Origin: Candidatus Nealsonbacteria bacterium RBG_13_36_15 | GTDB lineage: Bacteria; Patescibacteriota; Minisyncoccia; Minisyncoccales; RBG-13-36-15 | Reading direction: 5' to 3' | Assembly (NCBI GenBank): GCA_001819145.1 | Contig: MHLV01000009.1 | Location: forward strand, 315 to 25,080 | Length of the DNA stretch: 24,766 nucleotides | Shown here: positions 4,856-12,654 of the stretch, piece by piece | How the letters are laid out: each line of letters begins with the position of its first letter | How positions within the stretch are numbered: the first letter of the stretch is position 1 | Notes under the pieces: model-generated | Told to the model about the DNA's origin: nothing | Databases searched by the model: none | Seen by the model: the letters and a program-made list of their open reading frames with translations, nothing else | Translations under genes and position numbers: made by a program

Positions 4856-6493
4856 TTATTTTTTAATACAGGCTTTTATAAATTCTCTAAATAAAGGATG
4901 CGGTTTGAGGGGTCTGGATTTGAATTCTGGATGGAACTGGGTAGCCATAAAGAAAGGATGGGCCGGTATTTCAATAATTTCAACCAAGTTTCTTTCCGGG
5001 TTTAGACCTGCCATTATCATCCCCTTTGCTTCTAACTTTTTTCTAAAATTATTATTCAGCTCATAGCGATGCCGATGCCTCTCAGAAACTATTATGCTTT
5101 TTTCCTTTGGATTCTTACTATAAGCCCTGAAACTTATTGTTCCAGGTTTTATTTTACATTTATAGGCTCCTAGCCTCATTGTTCCTCCGTATCTTCTTTC
5201 GGATATCAGAGCCTTCTGCTCTGGCATAACATCAATCACCGGAAACTTGCATCCACTGGAAGATTCAGATGAACAAGCTTTTTTAATTTTACAAACATTT
5301 CTGGCAAATTCTATTACAGATAGTTGCATTCCTAAACAAAGGCCCAAAAAAGGAATTTTATTTCTTCTGCAATATTCAATAGCCTTTATTTTTCCTTCCA
5401 CTCCCCTATCCCCAAAACCGCCGGGTACAATTATTCCATCATAATTTTTTAATTCCTTTATGTCTTTTAAACTCTTTTCATATTTTTCACATCCCAACCA
5501 ATGAATTTCTGGTTTTCTCTTATGAAACCAACAAGAATGTTTGATAGCTTCAATGATTGAGATATAAGAATCCATCAGAGTAAATTTACCCGTTTCAAAA
5601 TATTTTCCAACAACACCTATCTTGACTGGTTTTTTTGCCCTTTTTATTGTTTTAACTAAATTAGCCCAATCTTTTAAATTGTTTTTTCTTGATTTTAATC
5701 CAAATTTTTTTAAAATTAGATCGCCTAATTTGTCTTTTTCAAAGTTAATGGGTATTTGGTAAATGGACTCAATGTCAGGGGCGGAAATGACATCCTCGGT
5801 AGATACATTGCAGAAAATAGAAATTTTTCTTTTTCTTGGTTCATCAACTGAAAATTGAGAGCGGGCAATAATAATATCTGGCTGAATCCCGGCTGTATTT
5901 AAAGTTCTAACGGCATACTGAGTTGGTTTTGTCTTCATCTCACCAATCATTTTTGGCACGGGCAGATAGCTTACCAACACAAAAAGAATCTCCCTTGGTT
6001 GGGAAAGCTTCATCATACGAGCTGCTTCTAAAAATAGCATATTTTGATATTCCCCGACTGTTCCGCCAATTTCAATTAAGACAAAATCAGCCTTATTTTT
6101 CCTGCCAGCTTTTTTAATTCTAAAAATTACCTCTTCTGGAATGTGGGGAACAACCTCAACGCACCTTCCCTCATATCCTAAATTTCTTTCCCGGTTAATT
6201 ACTGATTGGTAGACTCTACCGGTAGTAATATAATTATCAGTAGTCAAGTCTACATCCAAAAACCTTTCATAATTTCCAACATCTTGATCGCATTCTACCC
6301 CGTCGTCAGTTACAAAAACCTCCCCATGTTCAATAGGATTCATTGTTCCGGCATCAACATTAACGTATGGGTCAATTTTAACAGCCGTTACTTTAAATCC
6401 TTTACTTTGAAGGATTCTTCCGATTGAGGCTGTAGCTACCCCTTTGCCGATGCCAGACATTACTCCTCCTGATATAAAAATATATTTGGCCAT
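4856..6493 (-). CDS. pyrG: CTP synthase
   Basis: This full-length 545 aa enzyme makes CTP from UTP using ATP and glutamine-derived ammonia. The N-terminal amidoligase domain (1-about 270) begins YIFISGGVMSGIGKG, a variant of the usual GGVVSSLGKG P-loop. It carries DPYVNVDAGTM, HGEVFVTDDG, the Mg-binding Asp71 (CDQDVGNYERF) and Glu141 (IEIGGTVGEYQN). The glutaminase domain (about 290-545) has PGGFGDRG, the nucleophile Cys386 in GLCLGMQ, and His521/Glu523 in QFHPEF, so all catalytic residues are present. A Cys/Ser-rich loop (KKACSSESSSGCKFP, about 402-420) sits after the nucleophile elbow in the region that usually varies. It follows rplI by 62 bases. Confidence 0.97.
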   Translation of the reverse strand: MAKYIFISGGVMSGIGKGVATASIGRILQSKGFKVTAVKIDPYVNVDAGTMNPIEHGEVFVTDDGVECDQDVGNYERFLDVDLTTDNYITTGRVYQSVINRERNLGYEGRCVEVVPHIPEEVIFRIKKAGRKNKADFVLIEIGGTVGEYQNMLFLEAARMMKLSQPREILFVLVSYLPVPKMIGEMKTKPTQYAVRTLNTAGIQPDIIIARSQFSVDEPRKRKISIFCNVSTEDVISAPDIESIYQIPINFEKDKLGDLILKKFGLKSRKNNLKDWANLVKTIKRAKKPVKIGVVGKYFETGKFTLMDSYISIIEAIKHSCWFHKRKPEIHWLGCEKYEKSLKDIKELKNYDGIIVPGGFGDRGVEGKIKAIEYCRRNKIPFLGLCLGMQLSVIEFARNVCKIKKACSSESSSGCKFPVIDVMPEQKALISERRYGGTMRLGAYKCKIKPGTISFRAYSKNPKEKSIIVSERHRHRYELNNNFRKKLEAKGMIMAGLNPERNLVEIIEIPAHPFFMATQFHPEFKSRPLKPHPLFREFIKACIKK

Positions 6494-6507
6494 AAGCCAA
6501 ATTTCCT

Positions 6508-6542
6508 ACTAATTACGAATAAAAACTAATTACGAATTCGTA
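6508..6542. repeat. Direct repeat and palindrome in the rplI-pyrG spacer
   Basis: A 13-base unit ACTAATTACGAAT occurs twice (6508-6520 and 6525-6537), and the second copy overlaps the perfect palindrome TACGAATTCGTA (6531-6542). It occupies most of the 62-base spacer between rplI and pyrG and may be part of the same low-complexity repeat type seen elsewhere in the window. Confidence 0.6.
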
Positions 6543-6555
6543 CTTCTCAGGGTTT

Positions 6556-7008
6556 TTATTTTTCCTCTTCCTTTGTTATAATTACTCTTATTTCAGCTTC
6601 TAAGTTGTGCTCAAATTTTACTTTGATCGGGAATTCTCCTAATTCTTTAAGAGGTTCCTCAAGAAAAATTTTATTTTTCTTTACCTCAAAACCTAATTCT
6701 TTTAATCTTTCCGAAATTTTTTGGGGCGTGATTGATTCAAAAAGTTGGTCCTCTTCGCCAACTTTAACTTTAATGATAACCTCTCGCCTATCAAGATTGG
6801 AAGCTAATTCCTGAGCTTTTTTTAATTCTTCTTCGGCTTTCTTTTCTGTAATTCCTTTTTGGGTTTCCAGCCATTTTAAAGCTTCTTTCGTGGCCGGCTT
6901 TGCTAAATTTTTGGGAAACAGAAAATTCCTGGCATAGCCTACCTTAACATTTTTTATTTCATGTTTCTTGCCTAAATTTTCTACATCCTGAAGTAGTATT
7001 ACTTTCAT
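6556..7008 (-). CDS. rplI: Large ribosomal subunit protein bL9
   Basis: A 150 aa bL9 of normal length. The N-terminal rRNA-binding domain (1-about 50) has MKVILLQDVENLGKKHEIKNVKVGYARNFLFPK, with the conserved GYARNFL(F/I)P signature. A long connecting helix (about 45-75, lysine/glutamate-rich) leads to the C-terminal domain, whose core ITPQKISERLKELG and FPIKVKFEHNLEAEIRV is intact. It lies between acyP and pyrG on the minus strand. A hairpin (7024-7052) occupies the leader, and the nearest purine-rich site (GTGGGAG) is 11 bases or more from the ATG, so initiation could depend on that structure. Confidence 0.95.
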   Translation of the reverse strand: MKVILLQDVENLGKKHEIKNVKVGYARNFLFPKNLAKPATKEALKWLETQKGITEKKAEEELKKAQELASNLDRREVIIKVKVGEEDQLFESITPQKISERLKELGFEVKKNKIFLEEPLKELGEFPIKVKFEHNLEAEIRVIITKEEEK

Positions 7009-7023
7009 AAGTCAACAATCTCC

Positions 7024-7052
7024 CACGAATAATTACTAATATTTTATTCGTG
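7024..7052 (-). promoter_or_regulatory. Leader hairpin before rplI
   Basis: A perfect 9-bp stem CACGAATAA/TTATTCGTG with an 11-base loop lies between acyP and rplI. On the minus strand it is not followed by a T tract, so it is not a classical terminator. The GGGAG that would serve as ribosome site for rplI directly follows the stem. It may set processing or translation of rplI within the operon; this is inference. Confidence 0.45.
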
Positions 7053-7064
7053 ATTGATTTTTGA

Positions 7065-7340
7065 TCAATATCTTATTTCAAAATCTTTGAATTCTTCTTT
7101 ATCTTTCTCCCATTCTACCTTAATTTTGTTAACTTTCGCAAGAGGGGGGCCAGACTTTGTCCAGCCAATCAATTCTCCTAAATTTTCCTCTTCGCCTTCG
7201 GCTACAATTTTGACTGAGCCATTTGGCTCGTTTTTAACCCAACCCGTTAAATTTAAATTTTTAGATTTCCTTAAGGTTTTAGACCGGTAAAAAACCCCTT
7301 GAACCAATCCTGACACTAAAATAACAACTCGCTTTTTCAC
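7065..7340 (-). CDS. acyP: Acylphosphatase
   Basis: This 91 aa protein has the length and both signatures of acylphosphatase, which hydrolyses carboxyl-phosphate bonds. The phosphate-binding loop reads SGLVQGVFYR with the catalytic Arg at its end, and the GWVKNEPNGSV strand supplies the catalytic Asn. The usual LSGWVKNxxDGSVE pattern is matched with NGSV. Its ATG overlaps the stop of ctpA by four bases (ATGA), so the two are translationally coupled, although a functional link between them is not obvious. Confidence 0.93.
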   Translation of the reverse strand: MKKRVVILVSGLVQGVFYRSKTLRKSKNLNLTGWVKNEPNGSVKIVAEGEEENLGELIGWTKSGPPLAKVNKIKVEWEKDKEEFKDFEIRY

Positions 7341-8566
7341 AAACCTTTAATAATTTCTATTGCTTTATCTAACTGGGGGTCTCTTTCTTTGTCATAGTCT
7401 TCTGTTGTCATTTCTACTTTAATATCCGGCTCTAATCCAATATCAGTTAAAACTTCGCCCTTTGGGGTCAGCCATTTAGCTATTGTAATTTTTAAAGACG
7501 ATCCTCCTGGCAGATCTTCTAATTCTTGAACAGATCCCTTGCCAAAAGAGGTCTCACCAATAATCTTTACTCCCCTATTATCCCTTAGAGCAGCAGCTAA
7601 AATCTCAGAAGCAGAGGCTGATCCTTGATTGATTAAAACTACTATAGGATATCTTAAAAGCAATTCATTCCCTCCAGCTTTATAATATTCTTTTTCTTTG
7701 CCTTCACCGAAATCTTCAATCACTACAACTTGACCTTTTTCTAAAAACCAGCCGGCAATATCTTGGGATATTTCTAAATAACCTCCGGGATTATTTCTTA
7801 AATCCAAAATTATTTTTTCGGTAGAACTATTTAAAATCTCAAAGGCTGCTTTGCTAAAATCAATCCCCGCCTTTTCGTGAAACTGATAAAGCTTTATAAA
7901 GGCTATTTTATCTTCTTTCCCACCAGCTTCGCCTGGCGAGGCGAGCAGTTCCCATTTTAATGAAGGTATTTCAATTACCCCTCTAACTATTGTAATATCT
8001 TTTGTTGTTTCCCAACCATCTCGAAAGATGGTTAGAATTACTTCAGTTCCTTTTGGCCCCCGAATTAAGCTAACTGCTTCGTCAATTGTTAGGTCAATTG
8101 TAATTTTATCTCCAATTTTTATAATTTTATCTCCGGCCCTTAGTCCTGCTTTTTGGGCTGGCGTTCCTTCCAGGGGAGAAATTATTGTTAATTCATTATT
8201 TCTCATTCCAACTTCCATTCCTACTCCTTCAAATTTTCCAGAAACATCTTCTCTAAATTGTTTATTGGCATCAGGACTGAAAAAAACAGTATAGGGATCA
8301 TCTAAGGCATTGACCATTCCAGAAATAGCTCCATAAAGCATTTTCTGATAATCAAAATTTTCCTTATCAACAAATTTTTCTTGAAGAGTTGCCCAGGTCC
8401 TCCAGAAAAGAGAAAAATCAATATCTTGAGGTTTTCCTTCTTCTGGATTTGTAACGCCGAAAATTATTTTTGGTTCTACCGACGATCTGCCAAAAAATAC
8501 TCCAAAGCCAAAACTAACCATCAAAAGCAATATTATAAAGATAGAAAATATTCCTTTTTTCATCAT
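7337..8566 (-). CDS. ctpA: C-terminal processing protease, S41 family
   Basis: A 409 aa periplasm-facing protease with an N-terminal anchor (about residues 5-25). It has a helical segment leading to the DDPYTVFFSP motif (89-98), then a PDZ domain (about 113-195: GVGMEVG, ISPLEGTPAQKAGLRAGDKI). The S41 core shows LDLRNNPGG (255-261), QGSASASEI with the likely nucleophile Ser318, and ETSFGKGSVQ with the general base Lys343, so the Ser/Lys dyad is present. It cleaves C-terminal tails of envelope proteins in other bacteria. An in-frame GC-rich palindrome gives an extra loop (LASPGEAGGKED, about 208-219) between two beta strands. The start appears almost leaderless: the TATAAA box ends only 5 bases before the ATG and there is no Shine-Dalgarno. 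A second in-frame ATG follows directly. Confidence 0.94.
   Translation of the reverse strand: MMKKGIFSIFIILLLMVSFGFGVFFGRSSVEPKIIFGVTNPEEGKPQDIDFSLFWRTWATLQEKFVDKENFDYQKMLYGAISGMVNALDDPYTVFFSPDANKQFREDVSGKFEGVGMEVGMRNNELTIISPLEGTPAQKAGLRAGDKIIKIGDKITIDLTIDEAVSLIRGPKGTEVILTIFRDGWETTKDITIVRGVIEIPSLKWELLASPGEAGGKEDKIAFIKLYQFHEKAGIDFSKAAFEILNSSTEKIILDLRNNPGGYLEISQDIAGWFLEKGQVVVIEDFGEGKEKEYYKAGGNELLLRYPIVVLINQGSASASEILAAALRDNRGVKIIGETSFGKGSVQELEDLPGGSSLKITIAKWLTPKGEVLTDIGLEPDIKVEMTTEDYDKERDPQLDKAIEIIKGL
7926..7946. repeat. GC-rich palindrome inside ctpA
   Basis: A 21-base GC-rich hairpin (GCTTCGCC paired with GGCGAGC around a TGGCGA loop, one bulge) lies in frame in an otherwise AT-rich gene and encodes the LASPGEA segment. 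It shares words such as TCGCC/GGCGA with those in dnaK and grpE. Confidence 0.55.
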
Positions 8567-8571
8567 AATTA

Positions 8572-8600
8572 TTTATACCAAAAATAAGGGGCAAAGTCTA
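8572..8600 (-). promoter_or_regulatory. Promoter for the ctpA-acyP-rplI-pyrG run
   Basis: On the minus strand TAGACT (8600-8595), a 17-base spacer and TATAAA (8577-8572) lie immediately before the ctpA ATG. The predicted start of transcription falls at or next to the start codon, implying a leaderless or near-leaderless mRNA. Confidence 0.5.
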
Positions 8601-8604
8601 TATA

Positions 8605-8644
8605 TTAAAAATAAAAACGTGGGTTACTCATAGAGTAATCCACG
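8605..8644 (-). terminator. Terminator after the cupin gene
   Basis: A 12-bp stem (CGTGGGTTACTC with GAGTAATCCACG, ATA loop, one G-U pair) is followed on the minus strand by TTTTTATTTTTAAT. It ends the cupin transcript and insulates the ctpA promoter just beyond it. Confidence 0.9.
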
Positions 8645-8663
8645 CACTTCCCTTAATGATCTG

Positions 8664-9296
8664 TTAGGATTTCGGGAATTGCCTGTAACGATGTCCTTTC
8701 TTAGATATCCATCTCTCAAACCATTGATCATCGCCTCTAATTTTTATAACAATTAATGCTGGTTGGATTGTAGTTCGTGTCTGATGAATAATATTTGGCT
8801 TTACCGTTGGCCCAATTGGACTAGCACTTGTTAACTGGAATGTTGTTACTTGACATCCGTTTTCACAAGTTAGTAACTCTGCTGCTCCCTTAAGAAGAAA
8901 AACTTCTTCAATCCAGCCCGAAGGAACGTGGTCGTGGATTGATGTTTTACAGCCAGCTGGAATACCCTGAACCAAGAGGCCCTCTTTTTCGTGAGCAGCA
9001 AAATATACAGCCTGTGACCCGCGTTCTTTAGATCTTGATTCTAGAGGCGGGGTAAAATATTCGGTATTAAATCCTCCCGCTAAAACAAGCCAATATGGTT
9101 CTTCACCGAATAAATTCGTTCGGACTATTTTAAGGTTAATTTCCCTTCCTATGTGCGGCCACCCTATCCAAGACCATTCTCCTCTATCCTTTGTTAGTCT
9201 TCTAACTTCATCAGTTATGGCTTTTCTGATATCTTCCGTGTTGAAACTATGAATAATCGCAATCCCCGACCCCGAACTGCATTCAGTCGATAGCAT
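8664..9296 (-). CDS. Cupin-fold protein of unknown substrate (210 aa)
   Basis: The C-terminal half carries a cupin metal site. Motif 1 is SIHDHVPSGWIEEVFLLKG, giving His121, His123, Glu130/131 and the closing Gly. Motif 2 is PTVKPNIIHQTRT, giving His171. This supplies a 2-His/1-Glu/1-His metal set typical of dioxygenases, isomerases and sugar-binding cupins. The N-terminal 100 residues (containing WSWIGWPHIG and YWLVLAGG) are not recognised. The ribosome site GGGAGGGAG is strong. Sampled stretches are about 48-50% GC, compared with about 27% in a sampled stretch of femAB, so recent acquisition or unusually strong codon selection is possible. It follows tRNA-Lys by 64 bases and has its own terminator. 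Confidence 0.75.
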   Translation of the reverse strand: MLSTECSSGSGIAIIHSFNTEDIRKAITDEVRRLTKDRGEWSWIGWPHIGREINLKIVRTNLFGEEPYWLVLAGGFNTEYFTPPLESRSKERGSQAVYFAAHEKEGLLVQGIPAGCKTSIHDHVPSGWIEEVFLLKGAAELLTCENGCQVTTFQLTSASPIGPTVKPNIIHQTRTTIQPALIVIKIRGDDQWFERWISKKGHRYRQFPKS

Positions 9297-9360
9297 CTTC
9301 TCCCTCCCTTTCCGGATCGCTTATTTCTACTTTTTTAGATGTGAAGGTACTGACCTCCGG

Positions 9361-9433
9361 TGCCCCCGGCAGGAATCGAACCTGCAACTTTCGGCTTAAA
9401 AGGCCGCTACTCTACCTGTTGAGTTACGAGGGC
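9361..9433 (-). tRNA. tRNA-Lys(UUU)
   Basis: A complete 73-nt cloverleaf. The acceptor GCCCTCG pairs with CGGGGGC (one G-U), the D-arm is ACTC/GAGT with loop AACAGGTA, and the anticodon loop CTTTTAA reads UUU. The T-arm is GCAGG/CCTGC with loop TTCGATT, and the discriminator is A. The anticodon stem GCGGC/GCCGA has a G-A mismatch at position 27-43, leaving four normal pairs. CCA is not encoded: the bases after A73 are CCG. Confidence 0.93.
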
Positions 9434-9446
9434 ATAGAAAGGGCGG

Positions 9447-9477
9447 GGTTACTCTACCTATTGAGTTAGCGAGGTCC
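9447..9477 (-). pseudogene. Partial copy of a tRNA 5' half beside tRNA-Lys
   Basis: Directly upstream of tRNA-Lys on the same strand, bases 9476-9449 repeat the tRNA's acceptor 5' strand and D-arm almost exactly: ACCTCG(C)TAACTCAATAGG and TAGAGTAA against CCCTCGTAACTCAACAGG and TAGAGTAG. The copy stops before the anticodon arm and has no 3' half. It looks like a truncated duplicate; a role in the precursor's folding or processing cannot be excluded. Confidence 0.65.
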
Positions 9478-9496
9478 TCCCGTTGCATAGCAAAAA

Positions 9497-10594
9497 TTAT
9501 ATTCCTTCTTCTTTTAACTTATCTAATAACTCTTTTTGTTTTCTCGTTAATTTTTTCGGAATTTTCACAATAAGTTCAACATAAAGATTTCCTCTTCCAT
9601 TGCCCAAAAAATGAGAGATTCCTTTTTGGGAAATTCGTAAAACTTTTCCAGACTCTGTGCCCTGGGGAATTTTTAATAAGATTTTATTTCCTTCTAAAGT
9701 AGGAATTTCAATTTCATCTCCCAAAGTAGCTTGAGAAAAAGTTATAGGAACTTTTAGATATAAATTATCGCCTTGTCTCTTAAAAGTTGGATGAGGTTTA
9801 ATTAAAATCCTGGCATATAAATCTCCAGACTTTCCCCCTCTCTTTCCGGCCTCTCCTTTTGCTTTAACTTTAATGATTTGATTTGAATCTACACCAGCTG
9901 GAATAAATATTTTAATTTTTTCTTCTCCTTTAATTCTTCCTATTCCCTTGCAGACATTACAGAGTTTTTCTGGCTTTTGGCCCTCGCCTTGGCATTCTGG
10001 ACAAACAACATATCTGGTGAAAGAACCAAAAAATGTCCTCTTGATTTGCTGCACTTGGCCCGTTCCCCGGCAGGAAAAACATTCGTTAACAGAAGTGCCG
10101 GGTTCAGCTCCAAATCCTTGGCATCTTGAACAAGGAATTGCCTTGTATAAAGAAATTTCTTTTTCGTGTTCTTTAAGAGTAGCCTCTAAGGGAATTTCAA
10201 TGTTAACCTCAATATCTTTGCCTTTCTTTATGTCTTTTTTAGTTTTTGCTCCGCCGAATCCGAAAAACTCTTCAAACATTTCTCCTAAATCAAATTCTAC
10301 CCCTTCCTCTCCAGTTCTGCCCCAAATATTGCCAAAATCAAAGCCGCGTCCGAAGGGATCGAAACCAACCCCTGGCCCAGCTTCAGTCCCCTCAAAAACT
10401 TGGCCAAATCTGTCGTATTGAGTCCTTTTTTCTGTATCAGAAAGAATTTGATAAGCTTCATTTATCTCTTTAAATTTTTTTTCGTCACCGCCTTTATCAG
10501 GATGATATTTATGAGCCAGTTTTCGATAGGCTTTTTTTATTTCTTCTTGAGAGGCGTTTTGAGTAACACCTAAAATTTGATAATAATTTTTCAT
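9497..10594 (-). CDS. dnaJ: Chaperone DnaJ (Hsp40)
   Basis: A 365 aa class A J-protein that delivers unfolded clients to DnaK and triggers its ATPase. The J-domain (1-65) has the HPD motif at residues 31-33 and a shortened loop after it (HPDKGGDEKKFKEIN). A Gly/Phe-rich linker follows (about 66-120: FGRGFDFGNIWG, FGFGGAKTK). All four CxxCxGxG zinc repeats are present (CSRCQGFG, CFSCRGTG, CPECQGEG, CNVCKGIG), and the two C-terminal substrate-binding domains follow. It is the last gene of the grpE-dnaK-dnaJ run, 49 bases after dnaK with small hairpins in the spacer. tRNA-Lys and the cupin gene follow on the same strand with no obvious terminator between, so read-through is possible. Confidence 0.96.
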   Translation of the reverse strand: MKNYYQILGVTQNASQEEIKKAYRKLAHKYHPDKGGDEKKFKEINEAYQILSDTEKRTQYDRFGQVFEGTEAGPGVGFDPFGRGFDFGNIWGRTGEEGVEFDLGEMFEEFFGFGGAKTKKDIKKGKDIEVNIEIPLEATLKEHEKEISLYKAIPCSRCQGFGAEPGTSVNECFSCRGTGQVQQIKRTFFGSFTRYVVCPECQGEGQKPEKLCNVCKGIGRIKGEEKIKIFIPAGVDSNQIIKVKAKGEAGKRGGKSGDLYARILIKPHPTFKRQGDNLYLKVPITFSQATLGDEIEIPTLEGNKILLKIPQGTESGKVLRISQKGISHFLGNGRGNLYVELIVKIPKKLTRKQKELLDKLKEEGI

Positions 10595-10630
10595 ATTTTA
10601 TTTTTCTTTAAATACGAAGTATTCTAGGTT

Positions 10631-10649
10631 CTGTAAGCTAAACTTACAG
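10631..10649 (-). other. Hairpin over the dnaK stop codon
   Basis: A perfect 7-bp stem CTGTAAG/CTTACAG with a 5-base loop includes the dnaK TAA stop. A second small palindrome (AATAC TTC GTATT) follows in the dnaK-dnaJ spacer. Neither is followed by a T run, so an mRNA-processing or coupling role is more likely than termination. Confidence 0.4.
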
Positions 10650-12551
10650 GTTCTTATATTCTCCTTCCTCAGCTTCCGGTTTCTTATCAGCGGGGTTTTC
10701 TTTCCGCCCTTGGCGAGACTCGCCTTCGGCGGTTGGATTTTCTTTTTGGGCCTGGCGATACAACTCAGCTCCTGCCTTTTGAATGGCCTGAGATAATTCT
10801 GCGGTCTTTTGTTTTATTTCCTCTATGCTATCACCATCCTTCACTTTTTTCAATTCTTCAACTTTATCTTCAATTTCCTTATTTAAATCTTGGTTGATTT
10901 TAGAGCCAGATTCCCTTAAGGTTTTTTCAGTTGTATAGATTAAATTATCAGCCAAATTTCTAGATTCAATTAGCTCTCTCTTTTTTTGATCTTCGACCGA
11001 ATACGCTTCCGCTTCCTTTTTCATTTTTTCTATCTCTTCTTTTGAGAGACCAGAAGAACCCTCAATCCTCACAGACTGTTTTTTCCCGGTAGCTTTATCT
11101 TTAGCTTCAACATTTAAGATTCCGTTAGCGTCAATATCAAAAGTAACTTCAATTTGAGGGATACCCCGGGGAGAAAGAGGAATACCGTCTAAAATAAATC
11201 TTCCTAAAGTTTTATTGTCAGAAGACATTGGTCTCTCGCCTTGTAAAACATGAATTTCAACCGAAGTTTGGTTGTCGGCAGCAGTAGAAAAAATCTGAGT
11301 CTTAGAAGTGGGGATAGTTGTGTTTTTGGAGATTAAAATTGTGTTAACCTGGCCCAAAGTCTCAATTCCTAAAGAAAGAGGAGTAACATCCAAAAGCAAA
11401 ACCTCTTTAACCTCTCCACCCAAGATTCCCCCCTCAGCTGCGGCGCCAATTGCCACCACTTCATCAGGATTAATTCCCTTGTGGGCCTCTTTGCCAAAAA
11501 GTTTTTTTAACTCTTCCTGAATCTTTGGCATTCTGGTTTGGCCGCCGACTAAAACCAATTCATTTATATCTTTAACATCAAGTTTGGCCTCTTTTAGGGC
11601 TTTTTTGACAAGATCAATGGATTTTTCAATATAATCATTCACTAAATTTTCAAGCTGGGCCCTGGTCAATTTATAATAAAGATGTTTGGGACCAGAAGCA
11701 TCTGAAGTAACAAAGGGGAGGTTGATTTCTGTTTCTAAGGTTGTTGACAATTCAATCTTAGCTTTTTCAGCGGTTTCTTTAATTCTTTGTAATGCTAAGG
11801 GGTCTTTTGACAAATCAATTCCCTGGTCTTTTTTAAATTCAGCTACCACCCAATCCATTATTTCCTGATCAAAGTCATCTCCGCCCAAATGAGTATCACC
11901 GCCGGTTGCTTTAACTTCTACTGTATCTCCACCAACATCTAATATTGAAATGTCAAAAGTTCCTCCGCCAAAATCATAAACAACAATTTTTTCCTCTTTC
12001 TTTTTCGTCAATCCGTAAGCTAAAGCAGCAGCAGTTGGCTCGTTAATGACCCTTTTAACATTGAATCCGGCAATCTCTCCGGCTATCTTTGTTGCCTTTC
12101 TTTGAGAATCATCAAAATAAGCGGGACAAGTAATAATAGCATCAGTAATTTTCTCTCCTAATTTTTCTTCAGCGTCTTGCTTTAACTTTTGTAAAATCAT
12201 AGCTGAAACCTCGGGAGGCGTGTACCATTTATCTCCCATTTTTACTTTGACTCCTCCTTCCTCCCTTTCGCCGATTTCATATGGTAGAAGTTTTTTGTCT
12301 TTTTGAATTTCTGGATCTGAAAAGCGACGTCCCATCAGTCTTTTAATTGAAGAGATTGTATTTTGAGGGTTAGTAATTTGCTGGCGACGAGCTAAAACAC
12401 CGACCAATCTTTCGCCGGTTTTAGTGATTGCCACGACCGAAGGAGTTGTTCTGGCTCCTTCTTTATTTTCAATAATTTTAGGCTCCCCAGCTTCAACAAC
12501 AGCCATGGCTGAAAAAGTGGTGCCCAAGTCAATGCCTAATATTTTTGCCAT
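10644..12551 (-). CDS. dnaK: Chaperone DnaK (Hsp70)
   Basis: A 635 aa Hsp70. The nucleotide-binding domain (1-about 385) starts AKILGIDLGTTFSAMAVVE, with Phe where most bacteria have Asn (GTTNS). It contains INEPTAAALAYG, VYDFGGGTFDISIL and LVGGQTRMP. The linker and substrate-binding domain are intact (DVTPLSLGIETLG, TTIPTSKTQIFSTAADNQTSVEIHVLQGER), followed by the helical lid (about 510-610). The disordered tail (about 605-635) replaces the usual EEVDxK end with a charged stretch (KPEAEEGEYKNL) and contains a segment encoded by a perfect GC-rich palindrome (about NPTAEGESRQGRKE). It lies between grpE and dnaJ. The operon is probably heat-responsive, judged from the half CIRCE site upstream of its first gene. 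Confidence 0.97.
   Translation of the reverse strand: MAKILGIDLGTTFSAMAVVEAGEPKIIENKEGARTTPSVVAITKTGERLVGVLARRQQITNPQNTISSIKRLMGRRFSDPEIQKDKKLLPYEIGEREEGGVKVKMGDKWYTPPEVSAMILQKLKQDAEEKLGEKITDAIITCPAYFDDSQRKATKIAGEIAGFNVKRVINEPTAAALAYGLTKKKEEKIVVYDFGGGTFDISILDVGGDTVEVKATGGDTHLGGDDFDQEIMDWVVAEFKKDQGIDLSKDPLALQRIKETAEKAKIELSTTLETEINLPFVTSDASGPKHLYYKLTRAQLENLVNDYIEKSIDLVKKALKEAKLDVKDINELVLVGGQTRMPKIQEELKKLFGKEAHKGINPDEVVAIGAAAEGGILGGEVKEVLLLDVTPLSLGIETLGQVNTILISKNTTIPTSKTQIFSTAADNQTSVEIHVLQGERPMSSDNKTLGRFILDGIPLSPRGIPQIEVTFDIDANGILNVEAKDKATGKKQSVRIEGSSGLSKEEIEKMKKEAEAYSVEDQKKRELIESRNLADNLIYTTEKTLRESGSKINQDLNKEIEDKVEELKKVKDGDSIEEIKQKTAELSQAIQKAGAELYRQAQKENPTAEGESRQGRKENPADKKPEAEEGEYKNL
10704..10732. 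repeat. GC-rich palindrome inside the dnaK tail
   Basis: A 29-base element reads CCGCC-CTT-GGCGAG-A-CTCGCC-TTC-GGCGG, two nested perfect inverted repeats around a single A. It is in frame in the disordered C-terminal tail and adds the AEGESRQGR-type segment. It is strikingly GC-rich inside an AT-rich gene. Confidence 0.7.
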
Positions 12552-12654
12552 TTCTTTTATTTTGTTTTTACTAATTATTAATTATTTACTGACCTTTTTA
12601 ATATTTTAATTATTTGCTAATTTTATCAAACAAATAAAATTCATGCGCTCGACT

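Noticed and set aside
9361..9480. Integration att site at tRNA-Lys
   Set aside because: The nearby copy is a tRNA 5' half, not the 3' half that integrases usually duplicate, and no integrase gene lies close by.
9948..10421. Long plus-strand frame opposite dnaJ
   Set aside because: It is antisense to the four zinc repeats and G/F region of a clear dnaJ gene and has no ribosome site or recognisable family.
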